Shown: piece by piece, positions 41,308 through 51,790 of the stretch | Position numbering within the stretch: the first letter of the stretch is position 1 | Layout of the letters: every line of letters begins with the position of its first letter | Source: Puniceicoccales bacterium Verruco_01 | Lineage (GTDB): Bacteria; Verrucomicrobiota; Verrucomicrobiia; Opitutales; Oceanipulchritudinaceae | Assembly (NCBI GenBank): GCA_001604565.1 | Contig: LVBV01000018.1 | Location: 1 to 64,000 of the forward strand | Length of the DNA: 64,000 nt | Direction of reading: 5' to 3' | Notes under the pieces: model-generated | The model's database searches: none | Seen by the model: only the letters and a program-made list of their open reading frames with translations | What the model was told of the DNA's origin: nothing | Translations under genes and position numbers: made by a program

Positions 41308-44300
41308 TCATCGGATGACACGGATGCGGTAGAATCTCGGCGAGGCGGAGGGCGCTGTGGTGGCAACGGTGACGAGCGTTCCGTCCGCCGATTCGGTCAC
41401 CGTGTATCCGGCAAGCGCGGCGACGAAGGGCAGCCCGCCGTCCGACCGGGCGAGGATCGTGTAGTTTTCCAAGTCCGGGGAGACTTCCAGAAGCGTCGTG
41501 ACATCGTGCGCCGACGCATTGTGCGGCAGCGTCAGGGTGACGAGCCCCGCGGAGGAGGCGGCCACCCGCAGCGGCGATGCCTGCGCCGAGCGCGGATTGA
41601 GGGAGAGCGCGTACTCCACAAGGTTCGAGATCCCGTCGCCGTCAAGGTCCGCGTCGTCGTCCGCCGCGCCGGAGGCAATCTCCTGCGCGGTGAAGAGGCG
41701 CGACTTCCACGCGGCCACGCCCTCGGAAACATCCTGGGCCGTGCCGTTGAGGATGAGGTCGTCGCCCTCGACGCGCCCGATGCCCACGCGGCACCACTGC
41801 GCGTATTCGTCGGTGGAATAGAAGTAAAGGCGGAAGGCGACCTCTTTGCGCGCGTTCTGGAGCGCGGCGACGCCGGAAAGATCGAAAACGAGCGTCTGCG
41901 TGTCGGCAAAGTTCGCCGTGGTGACCGCCTGCGCTCCCGAGGCAAGGTCCGTCCACGCCCCGTTCCCCACCCTGTAACGCAGCGCCGCGAAGAGGTGCGT
42001 GACGGAGAGGTCCAGGTAGGTGACGAGCGGCACCGACAGTCCCGAGAGGCTGACCGAATACCCCTCGCGCGGGGCGAGGGAGAAGGCGACGTAAAGATCG
42101 CGCGCAACAGCGTTGGTGAGCGATCCGCCGCCCACCGCGCCGAAGTTGTCGTTGTCGTCCTTGGGAAAGAAGCCCACCGCGTCCCCGAAGGGATGGTATC
42201 CCTCGTCCCCGACGATCATTCCCGGCCCGAGGACGAACGGGGTGGCCTCCGCCGCCAGCGTGCAGGAACTGGCCGGAACCGAGGTCTCGTACGAGGTGCA
42301 CCCGGCAAAGTCCCAGCGGAGGAGGCTTGTGGCGGTTCCTGCGGCAACGGGAGTGCCGCTGCCCTCCGCGCTCTGCGGGCCGTAGCCGGAAGCCCCGAGG
42401 GCAAGAACGACGAAATACATCTTCCGCCCGTTCGCCAGATTCGTCAGGATGTGGCTCGTGGCGACGGCGCAGTCCTCCCATTTGTAGGGTCCGCCGGAAA
42501 AGTAACTCCAGCCGAAGAGGTAACCCGTGGCGTTCGGAACACTCCCCCAGGAAATCCACAGGCGCCCGTCGCTGGCCTCGACGGACCGGATTTTCGGTGC
42601 GGCCAGAAGCGCGGCGCTGGCGTTGACTCCGCCCACGGCGTGGAAGCTCGGGAGTCCCGTGCCCCACCCGTTCACGGCGGCGACGCGGTAGTAGAAGGTG
42701 GTGCCACCGCTCGCAATGGGATCCGAATAGCTCGTGCCCGCAACCGGGACGGCCTCCGAGCCCACTCCGCGCGCGAAGTCGGCCACGCCGCTGCGGTAAA
42801 GGACGTAACCGGTCGCCCCCGGCACGACGTCCCAGCTTATCTGCGTGGCGGCGCTCGAACGGGCAAGGGTCGGCTCGCCCGCGCGGGAAGGCGGCACGGC
42901 GGCGGCGGGAAGCGTCGTCTTCACCTTGTAGCAGTAGATCGCGCCCGGAGGCAGGTCGATCACCGTTTCGCGCGCGAGGGTCACGAACTCCTCGGTGGCG
43001 GCGATGTGGAGCGTCGTCTCGTCCGTGTCGGAGACGGGAAAACGGTTACTCTCGCGCGGATTGCCCGCCAGTTTGGTGAGCGTGGCGCTCCCGATGGGGT
43101 CGGCGGGCAGAACGAGGGTGACGGCGGTGTGGCCATCGCCGAAGTCGTGGCCCTCGTGCACGCCGTCGAGTTTTCGGGAGAGAAGGAAGACCGTGAGGGT
43201 GTCACGATCGCGGAAGGCGTAGCTGCCGACGAGCGGATACTCCACTCCGTCCCACGCCAGCGTCGGCGACTGCGTCACGTCTGCGGCGATCATGTCACCC
43301 GTGGCGACACGGTTCCGCAGCGTCAGGGCCAGCCACGGCACGTGCGGGCGGTAACCATCGCACATCGGCGAATGACTCGTCCATCCGTAACCCTGTCCGA
43401 AACAGAGATACCCCTGATCGGAAAAGCCCTTCTGGCAGGAGTCGAGCCACGCATCGAGCGCGGCCACGGCCATTGCCTGACTCTTGCCGTAGTTTTCCAC
43501 GATTTCCTCCTGTCCGGCAGTCATCGAATAGATCGAATACCCGCTCGGGCCGCCCTCGTAACCGAGGAGTTCAAAGGAGCGTCCCGCCGCGTGGAGCTTC
43601 TCGCGCTGGAGGCGGTAGGCGTCCAGATACGGCTCGGTGTCGGTCAGGTAGCAGAGGAGCGTCGCCTGCACGCCGTGGTCGTCGAAGACCGTCGCGGGGG
43701 ACTCCCCCACCTCCCAGCGCGGGCCGACATAGGTCGTGTGGCCGATGGCGTCGGCAAGCGGGGCGCCGGGAATGGCCTGTTCGGCGTAGTCGGAATAGTT
43801 GCTCCCCATGACGAACTTGAGCTTTCCTGCATTGTGCGCGGCGACGTAGTACGGCGAGTTCGCCTCAAGGGTTCTTAAGACGTGGTTGGCAACAACACCG
43901 AACTGTTTTGCGCCGCCGTGCACCCATCCGTCCTTCGCCCATCCGAACCACTGGTCGGAAACGGCGCCGTTGTGCCAGGTTTCGTTGGCGAACTCGATAT
44001 AGATGTTCTCGAATTCGTCCGTCCAAGGCGTGGCGACGCCGCGCTCCTGATACCGCAGATAGGCCCACGGCTTGGCGGCCACGTCGGCGGGATTCGCCGG
44101 GTCGATCGGCGCGGCGAGGTACTCGCAGAGCATCGCCCACTCCTCGTCCGTGGAGAAAGAGGAAACGTTGAGCCACGGCCTCATGCGGGTGGCGGGATCG
44201 CTTCCGGTGAGGAAGGCGTAGTTGAGGAAGTTGGGCAGCGTCATGTTGCTCGCCGAGCCGATCGTCTGGTACCAGTCCATGGTGACGGGACTGTCGGCAT

Positions 44301-46230
44301 ACGGGGTGAGCAGTTTTGCCATCGGCGCGGAGTTGAGCAGAACGCCCATCGAGCGCATCATGCCCTTGCGCCCCGTGGCGGGCTGGCTCTTGAAAAGCTC
44401 CTCCTGCACCCACGGGCTCGGGACGAAGAGCTGCGTGGCCTCGGCCTCGCTGTCACAGCGGAAGAGCCGGATGTTGTCCACGTAAAAGCGTCCCCTGCCG
44501 TTCCATGCGAGGACCGGACGGTCGTGAAAAATGTTATCGGCAGTCGGTTCGGCTGGTGCGGTAAAGGTGAAACTGCAGAGCTTCCACTCCCCGTCCACGG
44601 CAAAGGTGTGCGCCACATCCGCCCCATACATGGAACCGAAGGTGAGGGTGATCCGGGGATCTTCCATGCCTTCCTCGCGAATCCATGCCTCGTACCGATA
44701 GGTCTTGCCCGCCTCCAGCCGTCCGTACCAGGTGGCCTCGCCGTTGTTCTTTTTGTCGGGGTAGAAGATAAAGGGGCCTCCGACGGTGTTTTCCCCCGTT
44801 TGGTTGCTCGTCACCTTCAGGCAGCCCTCGCCCGCAAAACGCATCTGTGCAGGAACGGCCACGGTATGGGGTGCGAGAGTGACGTCGATCGTCTCCTTAT
44901 TGGAAGTGTCCCACGAAAGGTGACTGCCGGAATCTAAGGAGCGGACGCGCGGATGCACCCAGGACGGGTCGATCTTCCACACTTTTTTCATGAAATAGAG
45001 GTAGTCGCCCACGTGGAGCGCAGGGGTGCCATCCGGCAGGTAGATGCGCTCCATTTGAGACGCACGGGGCTCGCGGCAGCGGTACACCCGATAGCCAACA
45101 ACTCCGGGTGTGACGCTGGCATTCCAGGAAAGGCGTACGTAGCCGTCGCCCGCCACGGCGGTGACGCCCGTCGGCGCGGCAGGAGCCGTGCTCACGGAAG
45201 CCGTCCACGAAGCGTTGACGAGAAAATCCCGCGTGACGGTGCCGTTCCCGGCGGAGAGACGAATGCGGTAGCGCGCCATGGACGGCGTGGAGGTGACCAT
45301 GCCGGAAAGAATGCCGGTCTGCGGATCCAGCGTCATTCCGGCGAGCGAGGCAACCGGCGCGCCCGAGGCGTCGAGCAGCTCCCACGTCACGGTGCCCGTC
45401 GCGCCCACCGCCATGAAATGGAACTCGGGCCAATCCCCGGATCTCACACTGACGTTTTCAAGGCCCCCGATCCGCTGGAAGCTGATCTGTGGACCGCCGG
45501 GCAGTCCGGCCTGCGGCGTGGCGGAAACCTCCGCGCAATCGGCAAGAGCCGTTTCGCTCGCCGAATCCTCGTCCGTGCCATCACCGACCGCCGTGACGAC
45601 GTAATCGTACTTCGTGCCGTTTTCCACAAAGGCGCAGTCGATGAAGGAAAGGTTCGCCCTCGTGCCCGTGCAGGGCGATGTCCGGGCATACTTCTCACAC
45701 ATCCAGCCGCCGTAGGGGAATTTTGCCGAGACTTCCGGAAGGGTGCCCTGCGCGACAAGTTCGTAGCGCGCGGCGTTGGTCACATCGACGTAGTCATCGC
45801 CGTCGCTGACAAGAGGCAGCGCATTGCCCGAGGCGTCCTCCATCCGGTAGGCGCGGAAGGTGGCGCCGTTCATGTAGCCGGTGGTGACAAGCTCCCATCT
45901 CGTCATGCCACCCCCATCCTCCACGTCAGCCCACAACCGACCCTTATCGTCGGTGCCGGTGGCGCTCACGCGGTGGCGAAGACGGATGCAACCGGGCTCG
46001 AAACCCGCGCCAGGAATGAGGTTGCCCGCGGCATAATCGGTGCCGCCGTCGTTCCCCAGTTCGTTGACGCCCAAGGGCGGCGGATCTTCCGCGGTCATCT
46101 CCGTCCGGACGACGACCTTTGCCGCGCCGTCGGGGCCCGTGCTCACCCAGCCGGGAACGGCTGCAAGCAGCGAGGGTAGAATTCCAACACAGAGACACCC
46201 GCAAGCGGGGAGAGCTGGGAGGATCCGCAT
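41308..46230 (-). CDS. giant secreted multidomain protein with fibronectin III modules and putative glycosidase core
   Basis: 1640 aa with signal peptide about 1-23. The order seems to be: N-terminal beta domains; a cadherin/Ig-like segment; fibronectin III near 350-435 (APAAPTGVTAVAGDGYVRLSW); a carbohydrate-binding-module-like segment near 460-600 (GKTYRYEAWIREEGMED); a catalytic-looking region near 600-1060 with EFANETWHNG, where NE resembles the acid/base of clan GH-A; two more fibronectin III modules near 1110-1290; a jelly-roll region; and a thrombospondin-3-like loop (DADLDGDGISNLVEYALSL) before the end. This C-terminus is common in verrucomicrobial exported proteins. Glycan binding or cleavage is inferred. 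Confidence 0.82.
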   Translation of the reverse strand: MRILPALPACGCLCVGILPSLLAAVPGWVSTGPDGAAKVVVRTEMTAEDPPPLGVNELGNDGGTDYAAGNLIPGAGFEPGCIRLRHRVSATGTDDKGRLWADVEDGGGMTRWELVTTGYMNGATFRAYRMEDASGNALPLVSDGDDYVDVTNAARYELVAQGTLPEVSAKFPYGGWMCEKYARTSPCTGTRANLSFIDCAFVENGTKYDYVVTAVGDGTDEDSASETALADCAEVSATPQAGLPGGPQISFQRIGGLENVSVRSGDWPEFHFMAVGATGTVTWELLDASGAPVASLAGMTLDPQTGILSGMVTSTPSMARYRIRLSAGNGTVTRDFLVNASWTASVSTAPAAPTGVTAVAGDGYVRLSWNASVTPGVVGYRVYRCREPRASQMERIYLPDGTPALHVGDYLYFMKKVWKIDPSWVHPRVRSLDSGSHLSWDTSNKETIDVTLAPHTVAVPAQMRFAGEGCLKVTSNQTGENTVGGPFIFYPDKKNNGEATWYGRLEAGKTYRYEAWIREEGMEDPRITLTFGSMYGADVAHTFAVDGEWKLCSFTFTAPAEPTADNIFHDRPVLAWNGRGRFYVDNIRLFRCDSEAEATQLFVPSPWVQEELFKSQPATGRKGMMRSMGVLLNSAPMAKLLTPYADSPVTMDWYQTIGSASNMTLPNFLNYAFLTGSDPATRMRPWLNVSSFSTDEEWAMLCEYLAAPIDPANPADVAAKPWAYLRYQERGVATPWTDEFENIYIEFANETWHNGAVSDQWFGWAKDGWVHGGAKQFGVVANHVLRTLEANSPYYVAAHNAGKLKFVMGSNYSDYAEQAIPGAPLADAIGHTTYVGPRWEVGESPATVFDDHGVQATLLCYLTDTEPYLDAYRLQREKLHAAGRSFELLGYEGGPSGYSIYSMTAGQEEIVENYGKSQAMAVAALDAWLDSCQKGFSDQGYLCFGQGYGWTSHSPMCDGYRPHVPWLALTLRNRVATGDMIAADVTQSPTLAWDGVEYPLVGSYAFRDRDTLTVFLLSRKLDGVHEGHDFGDGHTAVTLVLPADPIGSATLTKLAGNPRESNRFPVSDTDETTLHIAATEEFVTLARETVIDLPPGAIYCYKVKTTLPAAAVPPSRAGEPTLARSSAATQISWDVVPGATGYVLYRSGVADFARGVGSEAVPVAGTSYSDPIASGGTTFYYRVAAVNGWGTGLPSFHAVGGVNASAALLAAPKIRSVEASDGRLWISWGSVPNATGYLFGWSYFSGGPYKWEDCAVATSHILTNLANGRKMYFVVLALGASGYGPQSAEGSGTPVAAGTATSLLRWDFAGCTSYETSVPASSCTLAAEATPFVLGPGMIVGDEGYHPFGDAVGFFPKDDNDNFGAVGGGSLTNAVARDLYVAFSLAPREGYSVSLSGLSVPLVTYLDLSVTHLFAALRYRVGNGAWTDLASGAQAVTTANFADTQTLVFDLSGVAALQNARKEVAFRLYFYSTDEYAQWCRVGIGRVEGDDLILNGTAQDVSEGVAAWKSRLFTAQEIASGAADDDADLDGDGISNLVEYALSLNPRSAQASPLRVAASSAGLVTLTLPHNASAHDVTTLLEVSPDLENYTILARSDGGLPFVAALAGYTVTESADGTLVTVATTAPSASPRFYRIRVIR

Positions 46231-46411
46231 ATGTTTTCAAGAAAGCATCCGCGAATAACCATCGCCCGTCAATCCCCCGCACGGCGTACCGGTATTGGAA
46301 CGGAATAACGCTTTCAATCGTTTTATCTCCAGCTACTTACAAAAAACTTCACCAGGAGAGCGTCTCTGGTTTCGCGCATTTTTAACAATGCGGATTTCGA
46401 TTTCGTTGCCG

Positions 46412-46433
46412 AAAAATGATTCCGCATGCGGAA
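46412..46433 (-). terminator. candidate terminator of the aldo/keto reductase gene
   Basis: A perfect 14-bp palindrome TTCCGCATGCGGAA, 10 nt after the stop, followed on the minus strand by TCATTTTTC. There is no real loop, so it is a modest candidate. The rest of 46231-46443 shows nothing more. Confidence 0.4.
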
Positions 46434-46443
46434 AAAGACCCGC

Positions 46444-47388
46444 TCAGGCGACAATTTGCGCCAGATCCTGTGCCGAAAGTTCGAGCGAGGCCGCGCCGAT
46501 GAAACCATCCACCTGCTCCGGTCGGCGCGCGCCGACAATTGCCCCGGTGACTGCGGGATTTTTGAGGGTCCACGCGATGGCCACCTCGCCGGGCGAGACC
46601 CCGTGCCGCGCGCCGACCTTGCGCAGCCGTTCCACGAGGGCCAGATTCGCGGCGAGCCTCGGCGGATTGAAGTCCGGACTTTTGCGGCGCCAGTCGTCCT
46701 GCGGCAGGGTGGCGATGCGCTGAGCGGTCATGCTCCCGGAAAGGAGCCCCGACGCCATCGGGGAATACGCGATGACGCCGATGCCCCGGCTTTTGCAGAC
46801 CGGCAGTGTTGTCCTTTCGATCTCCCGGCGCAAAAGCGAGTACGGCGGTTGCAGACTCGTGACCGGCGCGATGCGGCTCACTGCGTTGATCTCCTCGTCG
46901 GAAAAGTTCGAGACGCCGATCCAGCGCACCTTGCCCTCCTTTTGCAGACGGACCATTTCCGCCCAGCCCTCCACCGTCTCGGCAAGGTTCCCGGGCACGG
47001 GCCAGTGGCACTGGTAAAGGTCGATCGCATCCACCTTCAGGCGGCGCAGGCTCGCCTCGGCCTCGGCGCGGACGGACTCCGCGGTGAGGCGGCGGTACAC
47101 CCTGCCCTGCGCGTCAGAAAGCGTCCCGCACTTGGTGAAAACGTACGGGCGCGGACCCTTCCACTCCCCGAGCGCCTTCGCGACGATCTCCTCGGAATGG
47201 CCGAGGCCGTACGCCGCCGCCGTGTCGATCCAGTTGATCCCAAGTTCCAGCGCGCGGAGGATCGCCCCCACGGACTCGTCGTCGTCCTGCGAGCCCCATC
47301 CGTACGTCCATGGTCCACCAATGGCCCAGGTACCAAGCCCCAGAACCGTGATCTCCATGTCCGAATTGCCGAGTTTCCGAGTCTTCAT
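46444..47388 (-). CDS. aldo/keto reductase
   Basis: 314 aa NADPH-dependent oxidoreductase of the AKR superfamily. The catalytic tetrad is visible as Asp and Tyr in DTAAAYGLGHSE, Lys in VFTKCG and His in LYQCHWP. GVSNFSDEEINA and the C-terminal WTLKNPAVTGAIVGARRPEQV form the cofactor site. It resembles the YajO/IolS-like bacterial groups. Cytoplasmic, single gene between the giant secreted protein and purT. Substrate unknown. Confidence 0.93.
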   Translation of the reverse strand: MKTRKLGNSDMEITVLGLGTWAIGGPWTYGWGSQDDDESVGAILRALELGINWIDTAAAYGLGHSEEIVAKALGEWKGPRPYVFTKCGTLSDAQGRVYRRLTAESVRAEAEASLRRLKVDAIDLYQCHWPVPGNLAETVEGWAEMVRLQKEGKVRWIGVSNFSDEEINAVSRIAPVTSLQPPYSLLRREIERTTLPVCKSRGIGVIAYSPMASGLLSGSMTAQRIATLPQDDWRRKSPDFNPPRLAANLALVERLRKVGARHGVSPGEVAIAWTLKNPAVTGAIVGARRPEQVDGFIGAASLELSAQDLAQIVA

Positions 47389-47503
47389 GTATGAGAAAGT
47401 AACCCGGAAAGAGAAAAAATCACGCGCCGGGATCGCACGTTCTGTCAGATGCGGGAGAGCCGCTCTCTTCCGCCACCGGACTAGATGGACGCGAAGAGCC
47501 GTC

Positions 47504-48694
47504 TCACTCCAGCGTCACGACGACCTTCGAGGCGATTTCGCGGGCCCTTTGGCGGGCTTCTTCGAGGGTGTCGGCACTCGCCACGGCAACGGCGAGGCGG
47601 CGGTGCCCCTTGCAGACGGGCTTGCCGAAGAGGCGCAGGTGGCTTTCCGACACGGCAAGTGCCTGTTCGAGGCCTGAAAAGCGCGGCACGCCCTCGCCCC
47701 ATCCGAGGATCGCCACGCTCGCCGAAGGGCGCAAAAGGCGGATCGGCGGCACGGGGAGCCCGAGGATCGCGCGCGCATGCAGGGCGAATTCGCTCCACAT
47801 CTGGCTGCCGATCGTAACGAGGCCCGTGTCGTGCGGGCGGGGGCTCACCTCGCTGAAGATCACCTTGTCCCCGCAGACGAAACACTCGACGCCGAAAATA
47901 CCCCAGCCGCCGAGTTCTCCGACGACTTTCTTCGCGATCGCCTCGGCCTGCGCGAGGACTTCCGGCGCCATTGGGCAAGGCTGCCAGCTTTCGCGGTAGT
48001 CGCCGTCGATCTGGATGTGACCGACCGGCGGGCAGCACTGGATGCCGTTGACGGCGGAGACGGTGAGCATCGTGATCTCGTAGTCGAAGCGGATGAAGCC
48101 CTCCACGATGCAGCGTCCGGCGCCGGAACGCGCGTCCTCCTGCGAGAACGCCCACGCCTTCGCCATTGCCTCCGGGCTCTTCACGACGCTCTGGCCGTGC
48201 CCGCTGGAGGACATGATGGGCTTGAGGACACAGGGGTAGCCGAGCTCCTTCGCGGCGGCGAGGGCCTCGGCCTCGGTCGCCACAAAGCGGTACGGCGAGG
48301 TAGGCAGGCCCAATGTCTCCGCGGCAAGGCGGCGGATGCCCTCGCGGTTCATCGTCAGGCGCGCGGCGCGGGCCGTGGGAACGACGCGCTGGCCCTTCGA
48401 TTCGAGATCGACCAGAACGTCCGTCGCAATGGCCTCGATCTCCGGCACAATGAGGTCGGGCTTTTCCTCGGCAACGACCTTGCGGAGTGTGTCGCCGTCC
48501 AGCATGCGGAAGACGTGGCTCCGGTGCGCCACCTGCATGGCGGGGGCGTTCTCGTAGCGGTCACAGGCAATCACCTCGCAGCCGAGGCGCTGGAGCTCGA
48601 TCGCCACCTCCTTGCCCAGCTCGCCCGAGCCAAGGAGAAGGACGCGCGTCGCGCGGTTGGTGAAGACGGTGCCAAGTGATCCGGGTTCAAACAT
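47504..48694 (-). CDS. purT: formate-dependent phosphoribosylglycinamide formyltransferase
   Basis: 396 aa, the usual length. ATP-grasp enzyme that uses formate and ATP to formylate GAR in purine synthesis, an alternative to folate-dependent PurN. N-terminal [24 protein letters not shown]-binding [15 protein letters not shown], and the catalytic [21 protein letters not shown] with [11 protein letters not shown] are all present. Single gene; it lies 58 bp after the LRR gene on the same strand, and no other pur gene is adjacent. Confidence 0.95.
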   Translation of the reverse strand: MFEPGSLGTVFTNRATRVLLLGSGELGKEVAIELQRLGCEVIACDRYENAPAMQVAHRSHVFRMLDGDTLRKVVAEEKPDLIVPEIEAIATDVLVDLESKGQRVVPTARAARLTMNREGIRRLAAETLGLPTSPYRFVATEAEALAAAKELGYPCVLKPIMSSSGHGQSVVKSPEAMAKAWAFSQEDARSGAGRCIVEGFIRFDYEITMLTVSAVNGIQCCPPVGHIQIDGDYRESWQPCPMAPEVLAQAEAIAKKVVGELGGWGIFGVECFVCGDKVIFSEVSPRPHDTGLVTIGSQMWSEFALHARAILGLPVPPIRLLRPSASVAILGWGEGVPRFSGLEQALAVSESHLRLFGKPVCKGHRRLAVAVASADTLEEARQRAREIASKVVVTLE

Positions 48695-48752
48695 ATGTTT
48701 TCTCCCGAATCTGTCCTTGAAAGGGCTTCTGGCAACCCCGGAGTTGGGCGCG

Positions 48753-50630
48753 TCAGTAGGGATACATCACGTATCCCTTGGCGATCAGGCTGTTGTAGGC
48801 GGCGTCGCTGGCGCTGGTCCTTGCGCCGGAGGGGTAGAAGAAGGCGCTGCCGGTGACGGGCCACTGTGTGACCGCCGCGTCGAGGTCGATGAAGAGCTGG
48901 TCGCACACCGCGCTGTCAAAGGGGTTCGCGGCCAGATGGAGCTGCACGAGCTTTCCGCAACCGGCCAGCGAAAGTTCCCGCACCTGTTCGTTATACAGGT
49001 AGAGGTATTCGATGTTCGCGAAGTGGTTCAGGTTGCGGACGCCCGTCACGCCCTGCCCCGTTCCCTGCGCGCCGAAGTACGTGACGCAGGACGCCGGGAC
49101 CACCTCCACGTAGTTCACATGGCGCACGGTGCTCGTGAAGCGGTGGGTCACCGCCGTGGCGCCGGTCGTCACCGTGCCGTCGCCCCAGTGCCAGACGATG
49201 TTTTCCGGCGTTGAACTGGTGCGGACCTCCATCGAGACGCTCGTCGCCTGCGTGGAGAAGGTCACTGCTTCGGCCCCGCCCTCCACGTCGTAGAGCCCGT
49301 CGCTGACATCCGGCTCGTCCACCGAGACGTTGACGCCCCGTGCCCTGAGCCGTGCGACGGCGGCCATGCCGTCGTCCGAAGGCCCGCCCGCGTTGAGCGA
49401 GAGATCGACAATCGCAAGGTTTGTCGCATGAACGTCGAGCCATGCGAGGATCGCGTCCACCGCCGCGCTGCCGAGGTTGTTCGAGGAAAGGCGCAGCTCC
49501 CACAGATTCGGACATTCTCCGATGGAAAATGAGGCAAGGTCGTTGCGAGAGAAGTCGATGGAAGACACCTGCGGCTGGTCGCCGAGGACGACGCTCGTAA
49601 AATGGTTGTCCGCCGCCAGAAGCGAGGTGAGCACATGCGAGCCGATCTCGAAGGCTCCGTGCTGGTTGTCGTTCCAGATGAAAAGCTCCTGCAGAGCGGT
49701 GAATTCCCCCATGAAGTCGCAGAAGTTCTGCTGCAATTGCGGGTTATCGCGCGTGCACCAGTGCCAGACCTTCGGCCCTGTCCCGCCGCCAACGACAATC
49801 TGCGTGTACCGATTCACCGCGCCGCGCAAATCCTCAAGGTTCGGGCAGCCGGAGATGTCGAGAGCCTCCAGATCGCAGTCCTCGAAGCACAGGCGCTTCA
49901 CGTTGGGCAGGTTCGCCACCTTCGCGCTCCGCAGATTGCTCGTGCAGTAGCATTCCACGATTTCGAGCGCCTTCTGCCGGGATAGGTCCAGTTCCGTCAG
50001 GCCCAAGTTGTTCGAGGCGCAGAAGACGGCCAAGGTGCCGATCTGTGCCGGAAAGCGCACCGACGTGACTCCCTGCGCCGCGAGGTAGTTCACCGGGGCC
50101 GTGCCGCCGTCGCCCCCGTCGTAGCCGAGGTTGAGTTCCGTGAGTCGCGCGGGCGGACGGACGGTGAGGACGTGTCGCCGCGCCGCCGCAGTGGCGTAAG
50201 TGACAAGCGCCGCCGGATACGCGTTACTTTCCACCCCGCCGTCAAACTGCCAGAGAACGTCCGGCACCGCTGCGCCAGAGCATTCGATCTGCGGCGCAAA
50301 GGAGGCGCCCTCCGTCCCGATCTCCACACAGTCCCACGACGCGGTTCTCTCCACATGCACGAAGAGGGGGGCCGCCCCCAGCGGAGAGGTGACTTCCGCC
50401 GCGCCCTCCGCGCCGATGTCGAGCGTCTGCGGAGAGCTCCATACCGCAAGGTCCCCGCTCAAGCGCACGGCATAGGTGCCGGGCTCGCCCGACACGTTCA
50501 CCCGCACCGTCTCCCCGTCCGCCGACGGGACGAGACTCGCTCGGGGTTCTTCTCCCGCGAGGATGTTCGCGGCAAGAAGGATGCCGGTTGCCAGGATGCG
50601 CCGGAAACGGGGGTAAGGACGCGTCGTCAT
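48753..50630 (-). CDS. secreted leucine-rich-repeat protein with PKD-like domain
   Basis: 625 aa with signal peptide about 1-26 ([17 protein letters not shown]). After two beta domains there are about ten irregular leucine-rich repeats ([60 protein letters not shown]), with some in the C-terminal part ([20 protein letters not shown]). A PKD-like segment with [12 protein letters not shown] lies between. LRR-PKD proteins of this kind are cell-surface binding proteins. The ATG at 50630 opens the signal peptide. It follows the sigma factor gene on the same strand, about 100 bp away, so a link to it is possible. Confidence 0.85.
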   Translation of the reverse strand: MTTRPYPRFRRILATGILLAANILAGEEPRASLVPSADGETVRVNVSGEPGTYAVRLSGDLAVWSSPQTLDIGAEGAAEVTSPLGAAPLFVHVERTASWDCVEIGTEGASFAPQIECSGAAVPDVLWQFDGGVESNAYPAALVTYATAAARRHVLTVRPPARLTELNLGYDGGDGGTAPVNYLAAQGVTSVRFPAQIGTLAVFCASNNLGLTELDLSRQKALEIVECYCTSNLRSAKVANLPNVKRLCFEDCDLEALDISGCPNLEDLRGAVNRYTQIVVGGGTGPKVWHWCTRDNPQLQQNFCDFMGEFTALQELFIWNDNQHGAFEIGSHVLTSLLAADNHFTSVVLGDQPQVSSIDFSRNDLASFSIGECPNLWELRLSSNNLGSAAVDAILAWLDVHATNLAIVDLSLNAGGPSDDGMAAVARLRARGVNVSVDEPDVSDGLYDVEGGAEAVTFSTQATSVSMEVRTSSTPENIVWHWGDGTVTTGATAVTHRFTSTVRHVNYVEVVPASCVTYFGAQGTGQGVTGVRNLNHFANIEYLYLYNEQVRELSLAGCGKLVQLHLAANPFDSAVCDQLFIDLDAAVTQWPVTGSAFFYPSGARTSASDAAYNSLIAKGYVMYPY

Positions 50631-50732
50631 GGGAGGGATGCGGGAACGCAGGTAAATTACCCGCGTGTTTCCCCACATCGCAACAGCATCGTGCGAAAAA
50701 GAGGAACCACATTCAGCGTTCCCAAACAACCG

Positions 50733-51347
50733 TCATCGCCGGGAACTGCACTCGCATCCCACCCGCTCGCCGGAAGAGCCGGACAAGCACGAACCGTTCC
50801 GGGCAACCGCGTCGATGACGCGTCCCCGGCGGTCGAATTCAAACTGGCAACAGCGGTCCAGCATCCCGCGGACGAGAAGACGGGCGCGGCGCACACGGCT
50901 TTTGGCCGCCGTTTCGGAAATCCCGAGACTATGCGCAAGTTCGCGGATCGACTGTCCCTCGAATTCATGCCGCACAAGCGCCTCGCGGTAAAGTTCCGGC
51001 AGCTCGGCCACAAAACGGCGAAGCGATTGAGCCAGGTCGATCCCGTCGCCGCCCGGCCCGGACGAATCCTCGATTCCCTCCCCGGGCAGCGAAGCCTCCG
51101 GCTGGCTTTTTCTCGCACGGATGTGATCGATCAGCGCGTTGCGGGTGATGCGGTACACCCATCCCTGCAATTTTGACGTGTCGTGAAGCGTGGAAATCTG
51201 CCGGTGCACGCGTAGAAAAACCTCCTGAAGGATGTCGTCCGCATCGGCGTCAGAGACCATCCTGCGGCGAAGGTAGTCGTGAAGCGGTCCGTAGAATTCC
51301 CGCCAGAGCGCGGCAATCCCGGCGTCGGAAGAGGAGGCGGTTTTCAC
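50733..51347 (-). CDS. sigZ: ECF sigma factor, SigZ-like
   Basis: 204 aa. Sigma-70 region 2 (DYLRRRMVSDADADDILQEV, LQGWVYRITRNALIDH) and region 4 (ELPELYREALVRHEFEGQSI, AHSLGISETAAKSRVRRARL) are present. The tail CCQFEFDRRGRVID is typical of SigZ proteins, followed by Cys-rich NGSCLSGSSGERVGCEC. The GTG at 51347 overlaps the upstream GNAT stop (GTGA), so it is translated from the ars message. The cysteines next to arsenic genes suggest redox or arsenite sensing, but no anti-sigma factor is seen and this is inference. Confidence 0.88.
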   Translation of the reverse strand: MKTASSSDAGIAALWREFYGPLHDYLRRRMVSDADADDILQEVFLRVHRQISTLHDTSKLQGWVYRITRNALIDHIRARKSQPEASLPGEGIEDSSGPGGDGIDLAQSLRRFVAELPELYREALVRHEFEGQSIRELAHSLGISETAAKSRVRRARLLVRGMLDRCCQFEFDRRGRVIDAVARNGSCLSGSSGERVGCECSSRR

Positions 51348-51790
51348 AGGTCGATCCCCATCGGCTCGGCAATACCAAGCGCTTCCCATCCGTTTCGCAG
51401 CCAGAATTGGCGTCCGTCTTGATTGCCGCGGGCCACAAGGATCAGAACCCGGCGAAGCCCCTGTCCGCGCAGTGCGGCCAGAGCCTTCTCCACCATCTTC
51501 GAGGCAAGGCCCCCCCTGCGGTGGTCGCGGCGGACGGCGAGGTGGTACAAATACCCCCGCCGTCCGTCGCTTCCCGCAAGAAGAGCCCCGACCACTTCAC
51601 CCCCAAGGACCACCACCTGGCTTGCTCCCGGGTTGCGGCGCAGAAAGGAGCCGAGTTCCGCAAGGGAGTCCCCCTCGGCAAGCTCGACGCCTTCAGAGAC
51701 CGACCAAAGCGCGCAGGCGACGGACAGGTCGGATTCGGTCATGGGCCGGGTGTCAAATTCCGGAGCGAAGTGATGGGGCGTATTGTTCAT
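51344..51790 (-). CDS. GNAT-family acetyltransferase
   Basis: 148 aa. GNAT fold with motif A at [25 protein letters not shown] (split as [15 protein letters not shown] and [10 protein letters not shown]) and motif [18 protein letters not shown]. It transfers an acetyl group from acetyl-CoA to an unknown amine; similar enzymes in ars operons (ArsN type) acetylate arsenic-containing amino acids, a possibility here. Its start overlaps arsM by 4 nt and its end overlaps the sigma factor gene. Confidence 0.82.
   Translation of the reverse strand: MNNTPHHFAPEFDTRPMTESDLSVACALWSVSEGVELAEGDSLAELGSFLRRNPGASQVVVLGGEVVGALLAGSDGRRGYLYHLAVRRDHRRGGLASKMVEKALAALRGQGLRRVLILVARGNQDGRQFWLRNGWEALGIAEPMGIDL

Noticed and set aside
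41506-43878. 790-codon + strand frame
   Set aside because: Arg/Val-rich shadow of the 1640-aa secreted protein; no domain, no start signal.
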